NCBI RefSeq assembly: GCF_012396015.1
Contig: NZ_JAAXOQ010000017.1
Span: forward strand, 34,398-98,397
DNA: 64,000 bases
Reading direction: 5' to 3'
DNA from: Tsukamurella spumae
GTDB lineage: Bacteria > Actinomycetota > Actinomycetes > Mycobacteriales > Mycobacteriaceae
Position numbers and translations under genes: made by a program. Below the pieces are notes generated by a model. It did not search any database, was not told the DNA's origin, and saw nothing but the letters and a program-made list of their open reading frames with translations. Position 1 is the stretch's first letter. Each line of letters begins with the position of its first letter. This document shows positions 28,047 through 35,783 of this stretch, piece after piece.

Positions 28047-29123
28047 GTGGAATCATCGACGGCCGCACGGTCGCATCCGCTCGAGATCATCGACGTGATC
28101 GAGGAGACCTCCGACGCGGTCTCCCTCGTCTTCGCGCACCCCACCGAGCGACGCCTGGAACACACCCCCGGGCAGTTCCTCACCCTGCGCGTCCCGGGCG
28201 CACCGGGCCACGGCGCGCGCTGGGCGCCGCGCTGCTACTCGCTCTCGAGCACCCCCGGACTCGACGATCACCTCAAGGTCACCGTCAAGCGGACCACCGG
28301 CGGCTACGCCTCGAACTGGCTGTGCGACAACGCGAAACAGGGAATGATCCTCGAATCCCTGGCTCCCGGCGGGCGGTTCACCGTGCGGGACGACCCCGAT
28401 CGCCTCGTCCTCGCCGCCGCCGGGAGCGGCATCACCCCCGTGATGTCGATCCTGCGGGACGCGCTGGCGGCGTCCACGACGCCCGTGACGCTCGTCTACG
28501 CCAACCGCGATCGGTCGTCGATCATCTTCGCCGCCGCGCTCGCCGAACTGCAGGAGTCGCACGGCGATCGGCTGACGGTCACCCACTGGCTGGAGTCCGA
28601 ACGAGGCATTCCCACCGCGGCCGGCCTGACGGCGCTGTTGCCGGAGCCGACGGTCGCGACGTCCGCGTACCTCTGCGGACCCGCCGGGTTCATGGACGCG
28701 GCCGCCGAGGCCGCCGCCCTCGCCGGGGTCGACGGTGCCCGCATCCACCGGGAGGCCTTCTCCTCACTGACGGGCGATCCCTTCGCGGTCGACACCGGGG
28801 CGGCCGCCGCGCCGCCCGCCGCGCCGGTCGGCGGGGCATCGTCGGACGGTGCCGCGACGGTGGTCGTCGAGCTCAACGGTGCGACCACCACCGTCGCCTG
28901 GCCGCGCGAGCAGGTCCTGCTCGACACCCTGCTCGACCGGGGACTCGACGCGCCCTATGTCTGTCGCGAGGGCAACTGCGGCGGCTGTGCCTTCACGCTG
29001 CGCCGCGGCGAGGTGCACATGCTGGTCAACGACACCCTCGACGATCACGAGCTGGGCAACGGCATCCGCCTCGCCTGCCAATCGCTCCCCCTCGCGGACG
29101 AGCTGGAGGTCGAGTTCGACTGA
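28047..29123 (+). CDS. FNR-type oxidoreductase with C-terminal 2Fe-2S domain
   Basis: The 358-residue protein has a flavin barrel (RCYSLSSTP), an NAD(P) domain with AAGSGITPVMS, a linker rich in Ala and Pro, and a ferredoxin domain with CREGNCGGC plus a distal Cys. It is a paralogue of the reductase at 724-1746. GTG 28047 was chosen over an upstream ATG at 27957 because it is preceded by GAAGGAG and the upstream part looks like promoter. It probably feeds electrons to an oxygenase, the PF10118 diiron protein being the nearest candidate. Confidence 0.87.
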   Translation: MESSTAARSHPLEIIDVIEETSDAVSLVFAHPTERRLEHTPGQFLTLRVPGAPGHGARWAPRCYSLSSTPGLDDHLKVTVKRTTGGYASNWLCDNAKQGMILESLAPGGRFTVRDDPDRLVLAAAGSGITPVMSILRDALAASTTPVTLVYANRDRSSIIFAAALAELQESHGDRLTVTHWLESERGIPTAAGLTALLPEPTVATSAYLCGPAGFMDAAAEAAALAGVDGARIHREAFSSLTGDPFAVDTGAAAAPPAAPVGGASSDGAATVVVELNGATTTVAWPREQVLLDTLLDRGLDAPYVCREGNCGGCAFTLRRGEVHMLVNDTLDDHELGNGIRLACQSLPLADELEVEFD

Positions 29124-29148
29124 CCGCGGACTCGGGACCGGTGCCCGG

Positions 29149-30132
29149 TCAGCAGCCGAGCCGGGCCGCCGTGGCCGCCGGCACCCCCTTGTCGGTGCAC
29201 GAGAAGCCGCTGCCGAACGCCACGCCGCTCCAGCCGCCACCCGTGTAGCGGAACAGCAGCCGGGTGTTCTGCGCGTACGCCTCACGGGCGGGGATACGAG
29301 CGGTCGCCCACTCGTCGACGCACACGATCGCGTCGACGGTGAAGGGCTTCGCGATCTCTGCGCCCCAGTTCATCTCGGCGTTGGTGCGCAAGGTCTCCGG
29401 CGTCGCCTCGGAGCAGTGCGAGACCGGCGCGGGCGGCACCGTCGTCGGAGCAGCGGAGGTGGACGTGGTCGTCGTCGTGGCGCCACCGTCGAACACCTGG
29501 GGCGGTACCGCCTTGTCGGGCGTCACCGTGCGCCCGGACAGCGTGTACGTGACGATCACGGGTCCGCCCGACGGTCCGGCCGTGGCGTCGCCCGGGTTGA
29601 GCCAGCGGTACTGGAGCGCCACCGACGTGTCGGTGCTGCCGAAGAATCCGGTGAAGCTCGTGTACCTGTCCGTGGCGGTGCCGAGGTAGCCCTTCCGGTC
29701 GAAGAACAGGTCCCACTCGGGCGAGCTGCCGGTGCCGCCCTCGAGATCCGCGTGCACCCACAGCAACGAGGGACACGAGCCGAGCTTCGCGTCCGTGCCG
29801 CGGGTCGCCCGGTAGCCGATGCCGCGGAAACGCGGTAGGCCGGCCACGGCCTTGGCGACCGCGGGCGAGGACAGGTCCACGCACGCTCCCCCGCCCGCCG
29901 TGACCGGCGCGGCCGAGCCGCCGCCCGCGCCGTCGCCACCGGATCCGCGGCCGGCCGGGTCCGCCCCCGCGCCCCCGGTCCCGGGCGCGACGACGGTGCC
30001 GCCCTGCCCGGCGGACGCGGAGTCCGTCACGGGCGACGGTGCCTCGCCCGACTTCGCCGGCTGGCCTCCGCCGCACGCGGTGAGTACCGTCGCCGCGACG
30101 ACGACCGCCGCGATTCCTGCCGATCTGATCAT
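29149..30132 (-). CDS. Secreted lipoprotein of unknown function
   Basis: The 327-residue product starts with a lipoprotein signal, with lipobox LTAC at about residues 17-20 and a GGG stretch after the Cys. A long low-complexity Gly/Ser/Ala/Pro linker follows, then two globular parts joined by a Thr-rich linker ([13 protein letters not shown]). Paired cysteines in each half suggest disulfides. The layout is common in mycolata cell-wall lipoproteins. ATG 30132 follows GGGGTG; a GTG two codons upstream is an alternative. The role is unknown. Confidence 0.72.
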   Translation of the reverse strand: MIRSAGIAAVVVAATVLTACGGGQPAKSGEAPSPVTDSASAGQGGTVVAPGTGGAGADPAGRGSGGDGAGGGSAAPVTAGGGACVDLSSPAVAKAVAGLPRFRGIGYRATRGTDAKLGSCPSLLWVHADLEGGTGSSPEWDLFFDRKGYLGTATDRYTSFTGFFGSTDTSVALQYRWLNPGDATAGPSGGPVIVTYTLSGRTVTPDKAVPPQVFDGGATTTTTSTSAAPTTVPPAPVSHCSEATPETLRTNAEMNWGAEIAKPFTVDAIVCVDEWATARIPAREAYAQNTRLLFRYTGGGWSGVAFGSGFSCTDKGVPAATAARLGC

Positions 30133-30205
30133 GTCCACCCCTGAACCACTCTCGCGCGCCGGACGGCGCCCTCCTGTAGTTCGGTTCGGCAATAAGATCT
30201 CCGAC

Positions 30206-30229
30206 GTTACGCCTCAGCGGAGGCGTAAC
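30206..30229. repeat. Perfect 10-bp inverted repeat upstream of the lipoprotein gene
   Basis: GTTACGCCTC (30206-30215) and GAGGCGTAAC (30220-30229) pair completely around AGCG. It lies between the tRNA terminator and the lipoprotein start on the minus strand. It could be a second terminator or an operator. Confidence 0.5.
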
Positions 30230-30244
30230 CGGTCCGGACACAAG

Positions 30245-30270
30245 AAAACCCCCTGCGAACAGGGGGTTTT
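30245..30270 (-). terminator. Terminator of the tRNA cluster
   Basis: On the minus strand AAAACCCCCT and AGGGGGTTTT pair exactly around a six-base loop and end in a T run. It lies six bases beyond the 3' end of tRNA-Phe. This is a textbook intrinsic terminator for the Glu-Asp-Phe unit. Confidence 0.85.
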
Positions 30271-30275
30271 GCTTG

Positions 30276-30349
30276 TGGCCAGAGCCGGGATCGAACCGGC
30301 GACCTACCGCTTTTCAGGCGGTCGCTCGTACCAACTGAGCTACCTGGCC
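30276..30349 (-). tRNA. tRNA-Phe (GAA)
   Basis: The minus strand folds as a tRNA with acceptor stem GGCCAGG/TCTGGCC, D arm AGCTCAGTTGGT, and anticodon loop CTGAAAA giving GAA. The T arm is CCGGTTCGATCCCGG. No CCA is encoded after the discriminator A. It is the last of three tRNAs read from one promoter. Confidence 0.95.
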
Positions 30350-30391
30350 GTGCCGGTAAAACCGTCACCGCCGAGTTCTGACGAACTCGGA

Positions 30392-30468
30392 TGGCGACCC
30401 TGACGGGACTCGAACCCGCGACCTCCGCCGTGACAGGGCGGCGCGCTAACCAACTGCGCCACAGGGCC
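30392..30468 (-). tRNA. tRNA-Asp (GTC)
   Basis: The acceptor stem is GGCCCTG/CAGGGTC with discriminator G, and the anticodon loop CTGTCAC gives GTC. The T arm is GCGGGTTCGAGTCCCGT. The 3' CCA is encoded (30394-30392), unlike in the neighbouring tRNA-Phe. Confidence 0.95.
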
Positions 30469-30493
30469 ATATGCAATTTTTCGTCTTGCGACG

Positions 30494-30566
30494 TACCCCC
30501 TACGGGATTCGAACCCGCGCTACCGCCTTGAAAGGGCGGCGTCCTAGGCCACTAAACGAAGGGGGC
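30494..30566 (-). tRNA. tRNA-Glu (TTC)
   Basis: The acceptor stem GCCCCCT/AGGGGGT has a G-U first pair. The anticodon loop CTTTCAA gives TTC, and the T arm is GCGGGTTCGAATCCCGT. It is the first gene of the Glu-Asp-Phe cluster on the minus strand. Confidence 0.95.
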
Positions 30567-30628
30567 TCGCTTCGGGCGACCTGAAGCCGCTCTCCGCACC
30601 GCTTCCGTGTTCCGTTGGGAGCTGGGAT

Positions 30629-30658
30629 AGCTTATGGCACATCCCACCCAGTTCCCAA
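30629..30658 (-). promoter_or_regulatory. Promoter of the tRNA cluster
   Basis: TTGGGA (30658-30653) and TAAGCT (30634-30629) are 18 bp apart on the minus strand, the same -10 and spacing as the rpsL promoter. The start site would lie about 55 bases before tRNA-Glu. The rest of 30567-30817 shows no gene. Confidence 0.55.
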
Positions 30659-30817
30659 ATCGCCTGGTCACAGTGCCGAAACAGTCGATGACGGCACCGA
30701 CGGATCCCCGCCGCTGCACGACGTCGAGGCGGATCCGTCCCACCGCCCGGGTGAGCCGACCGCCCGGGTTCGCGATCGGCTCACCGTCGTACCGGTCGAG
30801 CCGCTAGCGTCAGCGGC

Positions 30818-31918
30818 ATGGGTGACGAGACGACGACCACCGGCCCCGCCTTCGACAAGGACGCGGCCAGAGCGTTCCAGAAGCGCATGGTCGGGGTGCT
30901 CGACGATGCCGCGCTGGCCCTCCTCCTCTCGATCGGGGACGAGCTCGGCCTGCTCGACGTGCTCGGCACCGTCGGCCCCGCGGACACCGCGACCCTGGCC
31001 GCGGCGGCCGGCGTGGACGAGCGGTACCTGCGCGAGTGGCTCGATGGTGTGGTCGCCGGCGGAGTCGCCGAGTACGACCCCGAGACGGGGCGCTACCGCC
31101 TCCCCCGCGAGCACGCGGCCTGCCTCTCGGCCGCGGACGGCCCCGTCAACCTGGCCCGCACCATGAAGATGATCACGATGCTCGCGGGCGTGGAACCCGC
31201 TCTGCGCGAACCCTTCCGGCACGGCGGCGGGCTCGACTACGCGCACTACCCGCAGTTCCACGCGATGATGGCCGCGCAGTCCGCGGCCACGCACGACGCG
31301 GGCCTGCTCTCCGTGGTCGTCCCGACGGTGCCGGGCCTGCACGATCTGCTCACGCGCGGCGCGGCTCTTGCGGACATCGGCTGCGGTTCCGGGCACGCCG
31401 TCAACCTGCTGGCGGACGCCTATCCGGCGAGCCGTTTCGTCGGCTACGACATCAGCGCGGAGGCCGTCGACGCCGCCCGGGCGCAGGCCTCGGCCCGGGG
31501 CCTGACGAACGCGACCTTCGAGGTCCGGGACGTGTCGGCGCTCGGTGAGAACGACGCCTTCGAGGTGGTCACCGCGTTCGATGCGATTCACGACCAGGCC
31601 TTCCCGGACCGCGTGCTGGCGGGCATCACCGCGGCGCTGCGACCGGGCGGAACGCTGCTCATGGTCGATATCAAGGCGCAGTCCGGCGTGGAGAACAATC
31701 TGACCCTGCCGTGGGCGACCTACCTCTACACGATCAGCCTCCTGCACTGCATGACGGTCTCCCTGGCCACGCCGGGCGGCGCCGGACTCGGCACGGTGTG
31801 GGGCCGGCAGACCGCCGTCCGCATGCTGCAGGAGGCGGGCCTGTCCGAGGTGGACGTCCACGAGATCCGCTCGGACCCGTTCAACTACTTCTACGTCGCC
31901 CGCAAGCCGGTCGCCTGA
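30818..31918 (+). CDS. Class I SAM-dependent methyltransferase with N-terminal winged helix (Rv2258c-like)
   Basis: The 366-residue protein has an N-terminal winged-helix dimerisation domain (AAAAGVDERYLREWLDGVVAGGV). The Rossmann SAM-binding core shows ADIGCGSGHAVNLLA near residue 190, the acidic GYDIS and later RPGGTLLMVD. The layout matches Rv2258c-type methyltransferases. The substrate is unknown. TAGCGT (30805-30810) lies seven bases before ATG 30818 with no ribosome site, so the transcript is probably leaderless. It converges with tRNA-Lys. Confidence 0.85.
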   Translation: MGDETTTTGPAFDKDAARAFQKRMVGVLDDAALALLLSIGDELGLLDVLGTVGPADTATLAAAAGVDERYLREWLDGVVAGGVAEYDPETGRYRLPREHAACLSAADGPVNLARTMKMITMLAGVEPALREPFRHGGGLDYAHYPQFHAMMAAQSAATHDAGLLSVVVPTVPGLHDLLTRGAALADIGCGSGHAVNLLADAYPASRFVGYDISAEAVDAARAQASARGLTNATFEVRDVSALGENDAFEVVTAFDAIHDQAFPDRVLAGITAALRPGGTLLMVDIKAQSGVENNLTLPWATYLYTISLLHCMTVSLATPGGAGLGTVWGRQTAVRMLQEAGLSEVDVHEIRSDPFNYFYVARKPVA

Positions 31919-32000
31919 ACCCTGCGGCGCGCGTGCGCCCGGTCGGCCTCGGCGAAAGAACTTGTCGGTGTGCGTGGCGAGAATGAGCGACAAGTGCGAG

Positions 32001-32073
32001 TGCCCCCCGTGGGACTCGAACCCACAACCAGCCGATTAAAAGTCGGATGCTCTGCCAATTGAGCTAGGGGGGC
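32001..32073 (-). tRNA. tRNA-Lys (TTT)
   Basis: The acceptor stem is GCCCCCC/GGGGGGC with discriminator A, the anticodon loop CTTTTAA gives TTT, and the T arm is GTGGGTTCGAGTCCCAC. A TACTCT -10 (32087-32082) lies just upstream of the 5' end. The HNH nuclease gene starts 52 bp from its 5' end on the other strand. Confidence 0.95.
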
Positions 32074-32125
32074 GCGTTGCGAGAGTACCAGTGCGCCCGC
32101 CTGCACTGGAGAGACGGAGGTCGCT

Positions 32126-32824
32126 GTGGAGGAGACTCGCCGATGCATCGATTGTCTGCAGGAACTCCCGGTCTCGAGCTTCTACCAGCGGCCGAACAGA
32201 CCGCGTCCATATCGCTTCTGCCGGCGATGCCAGACGGCACGCAGCCGGGCCTACCGGCTCATCCATCCGGACACCACCTCGACCGAGCGCGCGCGGCGGT
32301 CGCGGCTGCGTGATCGCGAACGATCCGCCGCTCGCGACCGCGCTCGAAGCAGAACAGACGAGTTCAAACGTCGTCGGCGCGAGCGTTCTGCGGCCCAGTC
32401 CGAGTACTACCGGGATTGGTACGCGCGAAACAGGGAACACGTTGCCGCTCTCCACAGGCAGTATCGGTCGGATCCGGGGATGCGCGAGAAGATGGCGGCG
32501 CGAAAACGTGCCTGGTACAACCGCGAGCCCGACAGACGACGTCGTGAACGACACCGACGCACAGCGCGACTCCGCAGTGCGCCTGCGATCCCGTTCAGCG
32601 CCGAGCAGTTGCAGTCCCGGATGTCGATGTGGTCGGGCTGTTGGATCTGCCACGAGCCGTTCACCGCGGCGCTGCCTCGAACCGTCGATCATGTGAAGCC
32701 GATCGCTCGGGGAGGTGCGGACATGCTGTCGAATCTCAGGCCCGCGTGCAAACCCTGCAACTCCCGAAAGAACGATCGATGGCCGTTCCCTCACGAGACT
32801 GCAGGGCTGCGGCGGAACCGCTAG
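32126..32824 (+). CDS. HNH endonuclease with N-terminal zinc ribbon
   Basis: The 232-residue protein starts with two CxxC pairs (CIDC, CRRC) that form a zinc ribbon. A very basic middle of Arg-rich helices (about residues 55-150) follows. It ends with an HNH fold: CWIC, DHVKPIARGG, NLRPACKPCNSRKN. The HNH core binds a metal and cuts DNA; the Arg-rich part would hold nucleic acid. GTG 32126 follows GGAGG. Such genes are frequent on phages and mobile DNA; the position beside a tRNA and somewhat lower GC support acquisition. Its stop overlaps the convergent VOC stop in a shared CTAG. Confidence 0.85.
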   Translation: MEETRRCIDCLQELPVSSFYQRPNRPRPYRFCRRCQTARSRAYRLIHPDTTSTERARRSRLRDRERSAARDRARSRTDEFKRRRRERSAAQSEYYRDWYARNREHVAALHRQYRSDPGMREKMAARKRAWYNREPDRRRRERHRRTARLRSAPAIPFSAEQLQSRMSMWSGCWICHEPFTAALPRTVDHVKPIARGGADMLSNLRPACKPCNSRKNDRWPFPHETAGLRRNR

Positions 32825-33237
32825 GCGCCCGCGGCGTTGACCATCCAGTGCACGCCGAACCCGTCGACGCACATGCCGAAGACATCACCCCAGGGCGCCT
32901 TGACGAAGGGGACGGTCACGGAGCCGCTCGCGGAGAGCTTCTCCCACCAGCCGGTGAGCTTGTCCAGGTCATCGCCGGACAGCGACACGGACACATCGTC
33001 ACCGACGTTCCGCGGCATCCCCGTCGGCGTATCGGCGCACATGAGGGAGAAGCCGTCCGGCGTGGACAGGTAGCCGTGCATCACCTTGGTGGCGTCGGCC
33101 GGGTCTGCGAGCATCTCGGGCGGCATGCCCTCGAATGTGGAGATCTCGAGCTCACCACCGAAGACCTCGCGGTAGAACTCGAGTGCTTGGCGGGCGTTGT
33201 CGGAGAAGCTGATGTAGGGGTTCAGGCGTACGGTCAT
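32821..33237 (-). CDS. VOC-family (PhnB-like) protein
   Basis: The 138-residue protein shows the PhnB/3-demethylubiquinone methyltransferase-like pattern: NPYISFSDNARQALEFYREVFGG at the N-terminus, VMHGYL and a C-terminal DGFGVHWMVN. The fold is two beta-alpha-beta-beta-beta modules of the glyoxalase superfamily. The metal-binding residues and reaction are not certain; many relatives have no known activity. ATG 33237 begins the conserved part. Confidence 0.83.
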   Translation of the reverse strand: MTVRLNPYISFSDNARQALEFYREVFGGELEISTFEGMPPEMLADPADATKVMHGYLSTPDGFSLMCADTPTGMPRNVGDDVSVSLSGDDLDKLTGWWEKLSASGSVTVPFVKAPWGDVFGMCVDGFGVHWMVNAAGA

Positions 33238-33337
33238 GCCCCGATTGTGCTCCCGCCCACCGACACGTTCGGACAGTTCGCCGAACAGCCTCCGCGCGTT
33301 CACCCCCACGACCGTCCCCGGGGGCAACCTGGCGGGC

Positions 33338-34537
33338 ATGCACATCGTCCAGCTCGCGAACTTCTACGGTCCCCGCTCGGGCGGGCTGCGCACCGCCGTC
33401 GACCAGCTGGGCGCCGGCTATGTCGCGCGCGGCCACGCGGTGACCCTCGTGGTCGCGGGCCGCGGACACGCCGACGAGGTCCTCGACTCGGGTGTCCGTC
33501 GGATCACGGTCCCGGGACGCAAGTTCGTCAGGGTCGAGGGCTATCGCGCGGCGAGCCCGGTCCTGATCCGCCGCCTCCTCCCCCAGCTCGGCGCCGACAG
33601 CCTGGAGGTCTCGGACCGGCTCACCCTGCGCGGCATGGGCCCGTGGGCGAAGGCGCACGGCATCGGCTCGATCATGATCAGCCATGAGCGGCTGGACCGG
33701 ATGATCGCGCTGGGGGCACCGTCGTCCGTCGCCACCTGGGCGTCCGACATCGCGAACCTGGGCACCGCCCGCAGCTACGACACGGTCGTCTGCACGACGG
33801 CGTTCGCCGGCGAGGAGTTCGCGCGGGTGCAGGCGCCCAACGTCCGGACTGTGCCGCTCGGAGTCGACCTCGACACCTTCCGCCCCACGCGCGCAACCCC
33901 CTCGGCACGCGAGAGGTGGGCCGACGGTGCCGATGTCCTCCTCGTGCAGTCCTGCCGGCTCTCGATGGAGAAGCATCCCGCGCGCGGGATCGAGGTGCTC
34001 CGGGCGCTGCGGGCCGACGGTGTCCGGGCCCGCCTCGTCATCGCCGGCGACGGTGCGATGGCGGACGAACTGCGCAGGCAGGCACGGGGACTGCCGGTCG
34101 CCTTCACCGGGCATCTCGCGGATCGCGATGCCCTGGCGGATCTGCTGGCGTGCGCGGACGTCGCGATCTGCCCCGGCCCACACGAGACCTTCGGCCTCAG
34201 CGCGATGGAGGCGCTCGCCTCGGGGACGCCGATCGTGGTGTCCCGCAACAGCGCACTGGCCGAGGTGGCACGCGGCGACTGCGGGCTACCGGCGGCCGAC
34301 ACCGGCGCCGCCTTCGCCGCCGCCGTCCGCACCGTGCTCACGCGGGGCGACTACACCGAGGCCGCGCGGGCGTGCGCCGAGCAGTACACCTGGGACCGGG
34401 CGGTCGGCACGATGCTCAGCCTGCACCGTTCGACGGCGGACCGCCGGCGGTTCCTGCGCGAGCGTCCCGACGGGGTCCGTACCGCGCGGGCATCTGTACG
34501 GCGGACCAGCACCTGGAGGTCCGCGCGCGCCGTGTGA
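33338..34537 (+). CDS. Glycosyltransferase family 4, PimC-like mannosyltransferase
   Basis: The 399-residue GT-B enzyme opens with HIVQLANFYGPRSGGLRTA and carries EVSDRLTLRGMG, MISHERLD and the donor-site block PHETFGLSAMEALASG. From memory this pattern closely follows PimC of M. tuberculosis CDC1551, a GDP-mannose-dependent enzyme that adds the third mannose in phosphatidylinositol mannoside synthesis. Acceptor and donor are therefore inferred. ATG 33338 gives the family N-terminus. It ends ten bases before a large palindromic repeat. Confidence 0.8.
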   Translation: MHIVQLANFYGPRSGGLRTAVDQLGAGYVARGHAVTLVVAGRGHADEVLDSGVRRITVPGRKFVRVEGYRAASPVLIRRLLPQLGADSLEVSDRLTLRGMGPWAKAHGIGSIMISHERLDRMIALGAPSSVATWASDIANLGTARSYDTVVCTTAFAGEEFARVQAPNVRTVPLGVDLDTFRPTRATPSARERWADGADVLLVQSCRLSMEKHPARGIEVLRALRADGVRARLVIAGDGAMADELRRQARGLPVAFTGHLADRDALADLLACADVAICPGPHETFGLSAMEALASGTPIVVSRNSALAEVARGDCGLPAADTGAAFAAAVRTVLTRGDYTEAARACAEQYTWDRAVGTMLSLHRSTADRRRFLRERPDGVRTARASVRRTSTWRSARAV

Positions 34538-34546
34538 CCGCCCGCG

Positions 34547-34660
34547 CGGGCGGAACGGGTGCGGGAAACCATTCGCACCCTGAGTGCGTGAGCGCACCCG
34601 GCATGCCAGGTGCGCTCGGGTGAATCGGGTGCGGGAAGCCATCCGCACCCGTTCCGCCCG
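34547..34660. repeat. Palindromic intergenic repeat, copy A
   Basis: Perfect 18-bp inverted ends (CGGGCGGAACGGGTGCGG at 34547-34564 and its complement at 34643-34660) enclose two 24-bp hairpin modules (34557-34580 and 34627-34650). The modules flank a 46-bp centre with its own GAGCGCACC/GGTGCGCTC stem (34590-34598, 34609-34617). The same 24-46-24 plan recurs at 61485-61578. It lies between two convergent genes and carries no coding sequence. Confidence 0.75.
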
Positions 34661-34666
34661 CCGTGA

Positions 34667-35737
34667 TCACCGCAGGCGCTCCCCCGACTCCGCGTGGAAG
34701 AACAGCGCCTGCTCCGCGGCGGGGAGCAGCCCCGTCTCCTCGCCCGCGCGCAGGGTGGTCGCGCGGTCGACCCGTGCCACCACCGGCTTGTCCTGACCGT
34801 CAACGCCGACGTACACGAGCGCCTCGGCCCCGAGCTCCTCCACCAGGGCGACGGTGCCGCGCGCGGCACCGGGGATCTCCGCCGGGACGACCTGCAGCCC
34901 CTCGGGCCGCAGCCCGACGGTCACCGTCGCCCCCGATTCGACGGTGCGCGGGATCGGCACGACCGCGCCGGCGAGCTCGGCGCCGGCAGCGGAGCGGGGC
35001 ACCGTCAGGAGATTCATGCCGGGCGAGCCGAGGAAACCCGCCACGAAGGTGTTGACCGGATCGTCGTAGAGCTCCCGCGGCGGCGCGACCTGCTGCAGCA
35101 GACCGTCTTTGAGCACCGCGACGCGATCCCCCATGGTCATGGCCTCCACCTGGTCGTGCGTCACGTAGAGCGTGGTGACGCCGAGCCGGCGCTGCAACGC
35201 GGAGATCTGCGACCGGGTCGAGACGCGCAGGCGCGCATCGAGGTTCGACAGCGGCTCGTCCATCGCGAACACCTTGGGGTGCCGCACGATGGCCCGCCCC
35301 ATGGCCACCCGCTGACGCTGCCCGCCCGACAGTCGCGCGGGCTTCCGGTCGAGCAGCGGCTCCAGCTCCAGCATGGCCGCGGCCTCCGCCACCCGCTTGG
35401 CCGTGTCCTCCTTGGACACACCGGCGTTGCGCAGCGCGAAGCCCATGTTTCCCGCCACCGTCATGTTCGGGTAGAGGGCGTAGTTCTGGAACACCATGGC
35501 CACGTCGCGCTTCTTCGGCGACACCGCCGTCACGTCGACGTCGTCGATCAGGATGTGGCCGTCCGTCACCGCCTCCAGGCCCGCGAGGGCCCGCAGACTG
35601 GTGGACTTGCCGCAGCCCGACGGGCCGACGAGAACGACGAACTCGCCGTCGGCGATGTCCAGGTCGAGCGAGCTGACCGAAGGCCGCTCGGCGCCCGGGT
35701 ACTGGACGGTCGCACCGTCGAAACGCACCGTTGCCAT
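34667..35737 (-). CDS. ugpC: sn-Glycerol-3-phosphate/glycerophosphodiester ABC importer ATPase UgpC
   Basis: The 356-residue ATPase has Walker [10 protein letters not shown], the Q-loop, signature LSGGQRQR, Walker B FAMDEPLSNLD and a C-terminal OB-like regulatory domain of the MalK/UgpC type. It powers the permeases UgpA and UgpE encoded upstream. It is the last gene of ugpAEBC, 46 bp after ugpB, and ends beside repeat copy A. The order A-E-B-C equals that of M. tuberculosis as I recall it. Confidence 0.9.
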   Translation of the reverse strand: MATVRFDGATVQYPGAERPSVSSLDLDIADGEFVVLVGPSGCGKSTSLRALAGLEAVTDGHILIDDVDVTAVSPKKRDVAMVFQNYALYPNMTVAGNMGFALRNAGVSKEDTAKRVAEAAAMLELEPLLDRKPARLSGGQRQRVAMGRAIVRHPKVFAMDEPLSNLDARLRVSTRSQISALQRRLGVTTLYVTHDQVEAMTMGDRVAVLKDGLLQQVAPPRELYDDPVNTFVAGFLGSPGMNLLTVPRSAAGAELAGAVVPIPRTVESGATVTVGLRPEGLQVVPAEIPGAARGTVALVEELGAEALVYVGVDGQDKPVVARVDRATTLRAGEETGLLPAAEQALFFHAESGERLR

Positions 35738-35783
35738 GGTGTTCCTGTCACTCCTAGTTCGTACGAAACCGGCTGCGCCGGAT

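Noticed and set aside
30666..31993. 441-codon frame opposite the methyltransferase
   Set aside because: Antisense shadow of a well-supported SAM-dependent methyltransferase gene.
32001..33237. Integrated element at tRNA-Lys
   Set aside because: No integrase, no repeat of the tRNA 3' end and only one foreign-looking gene; the VOC gene looks native.
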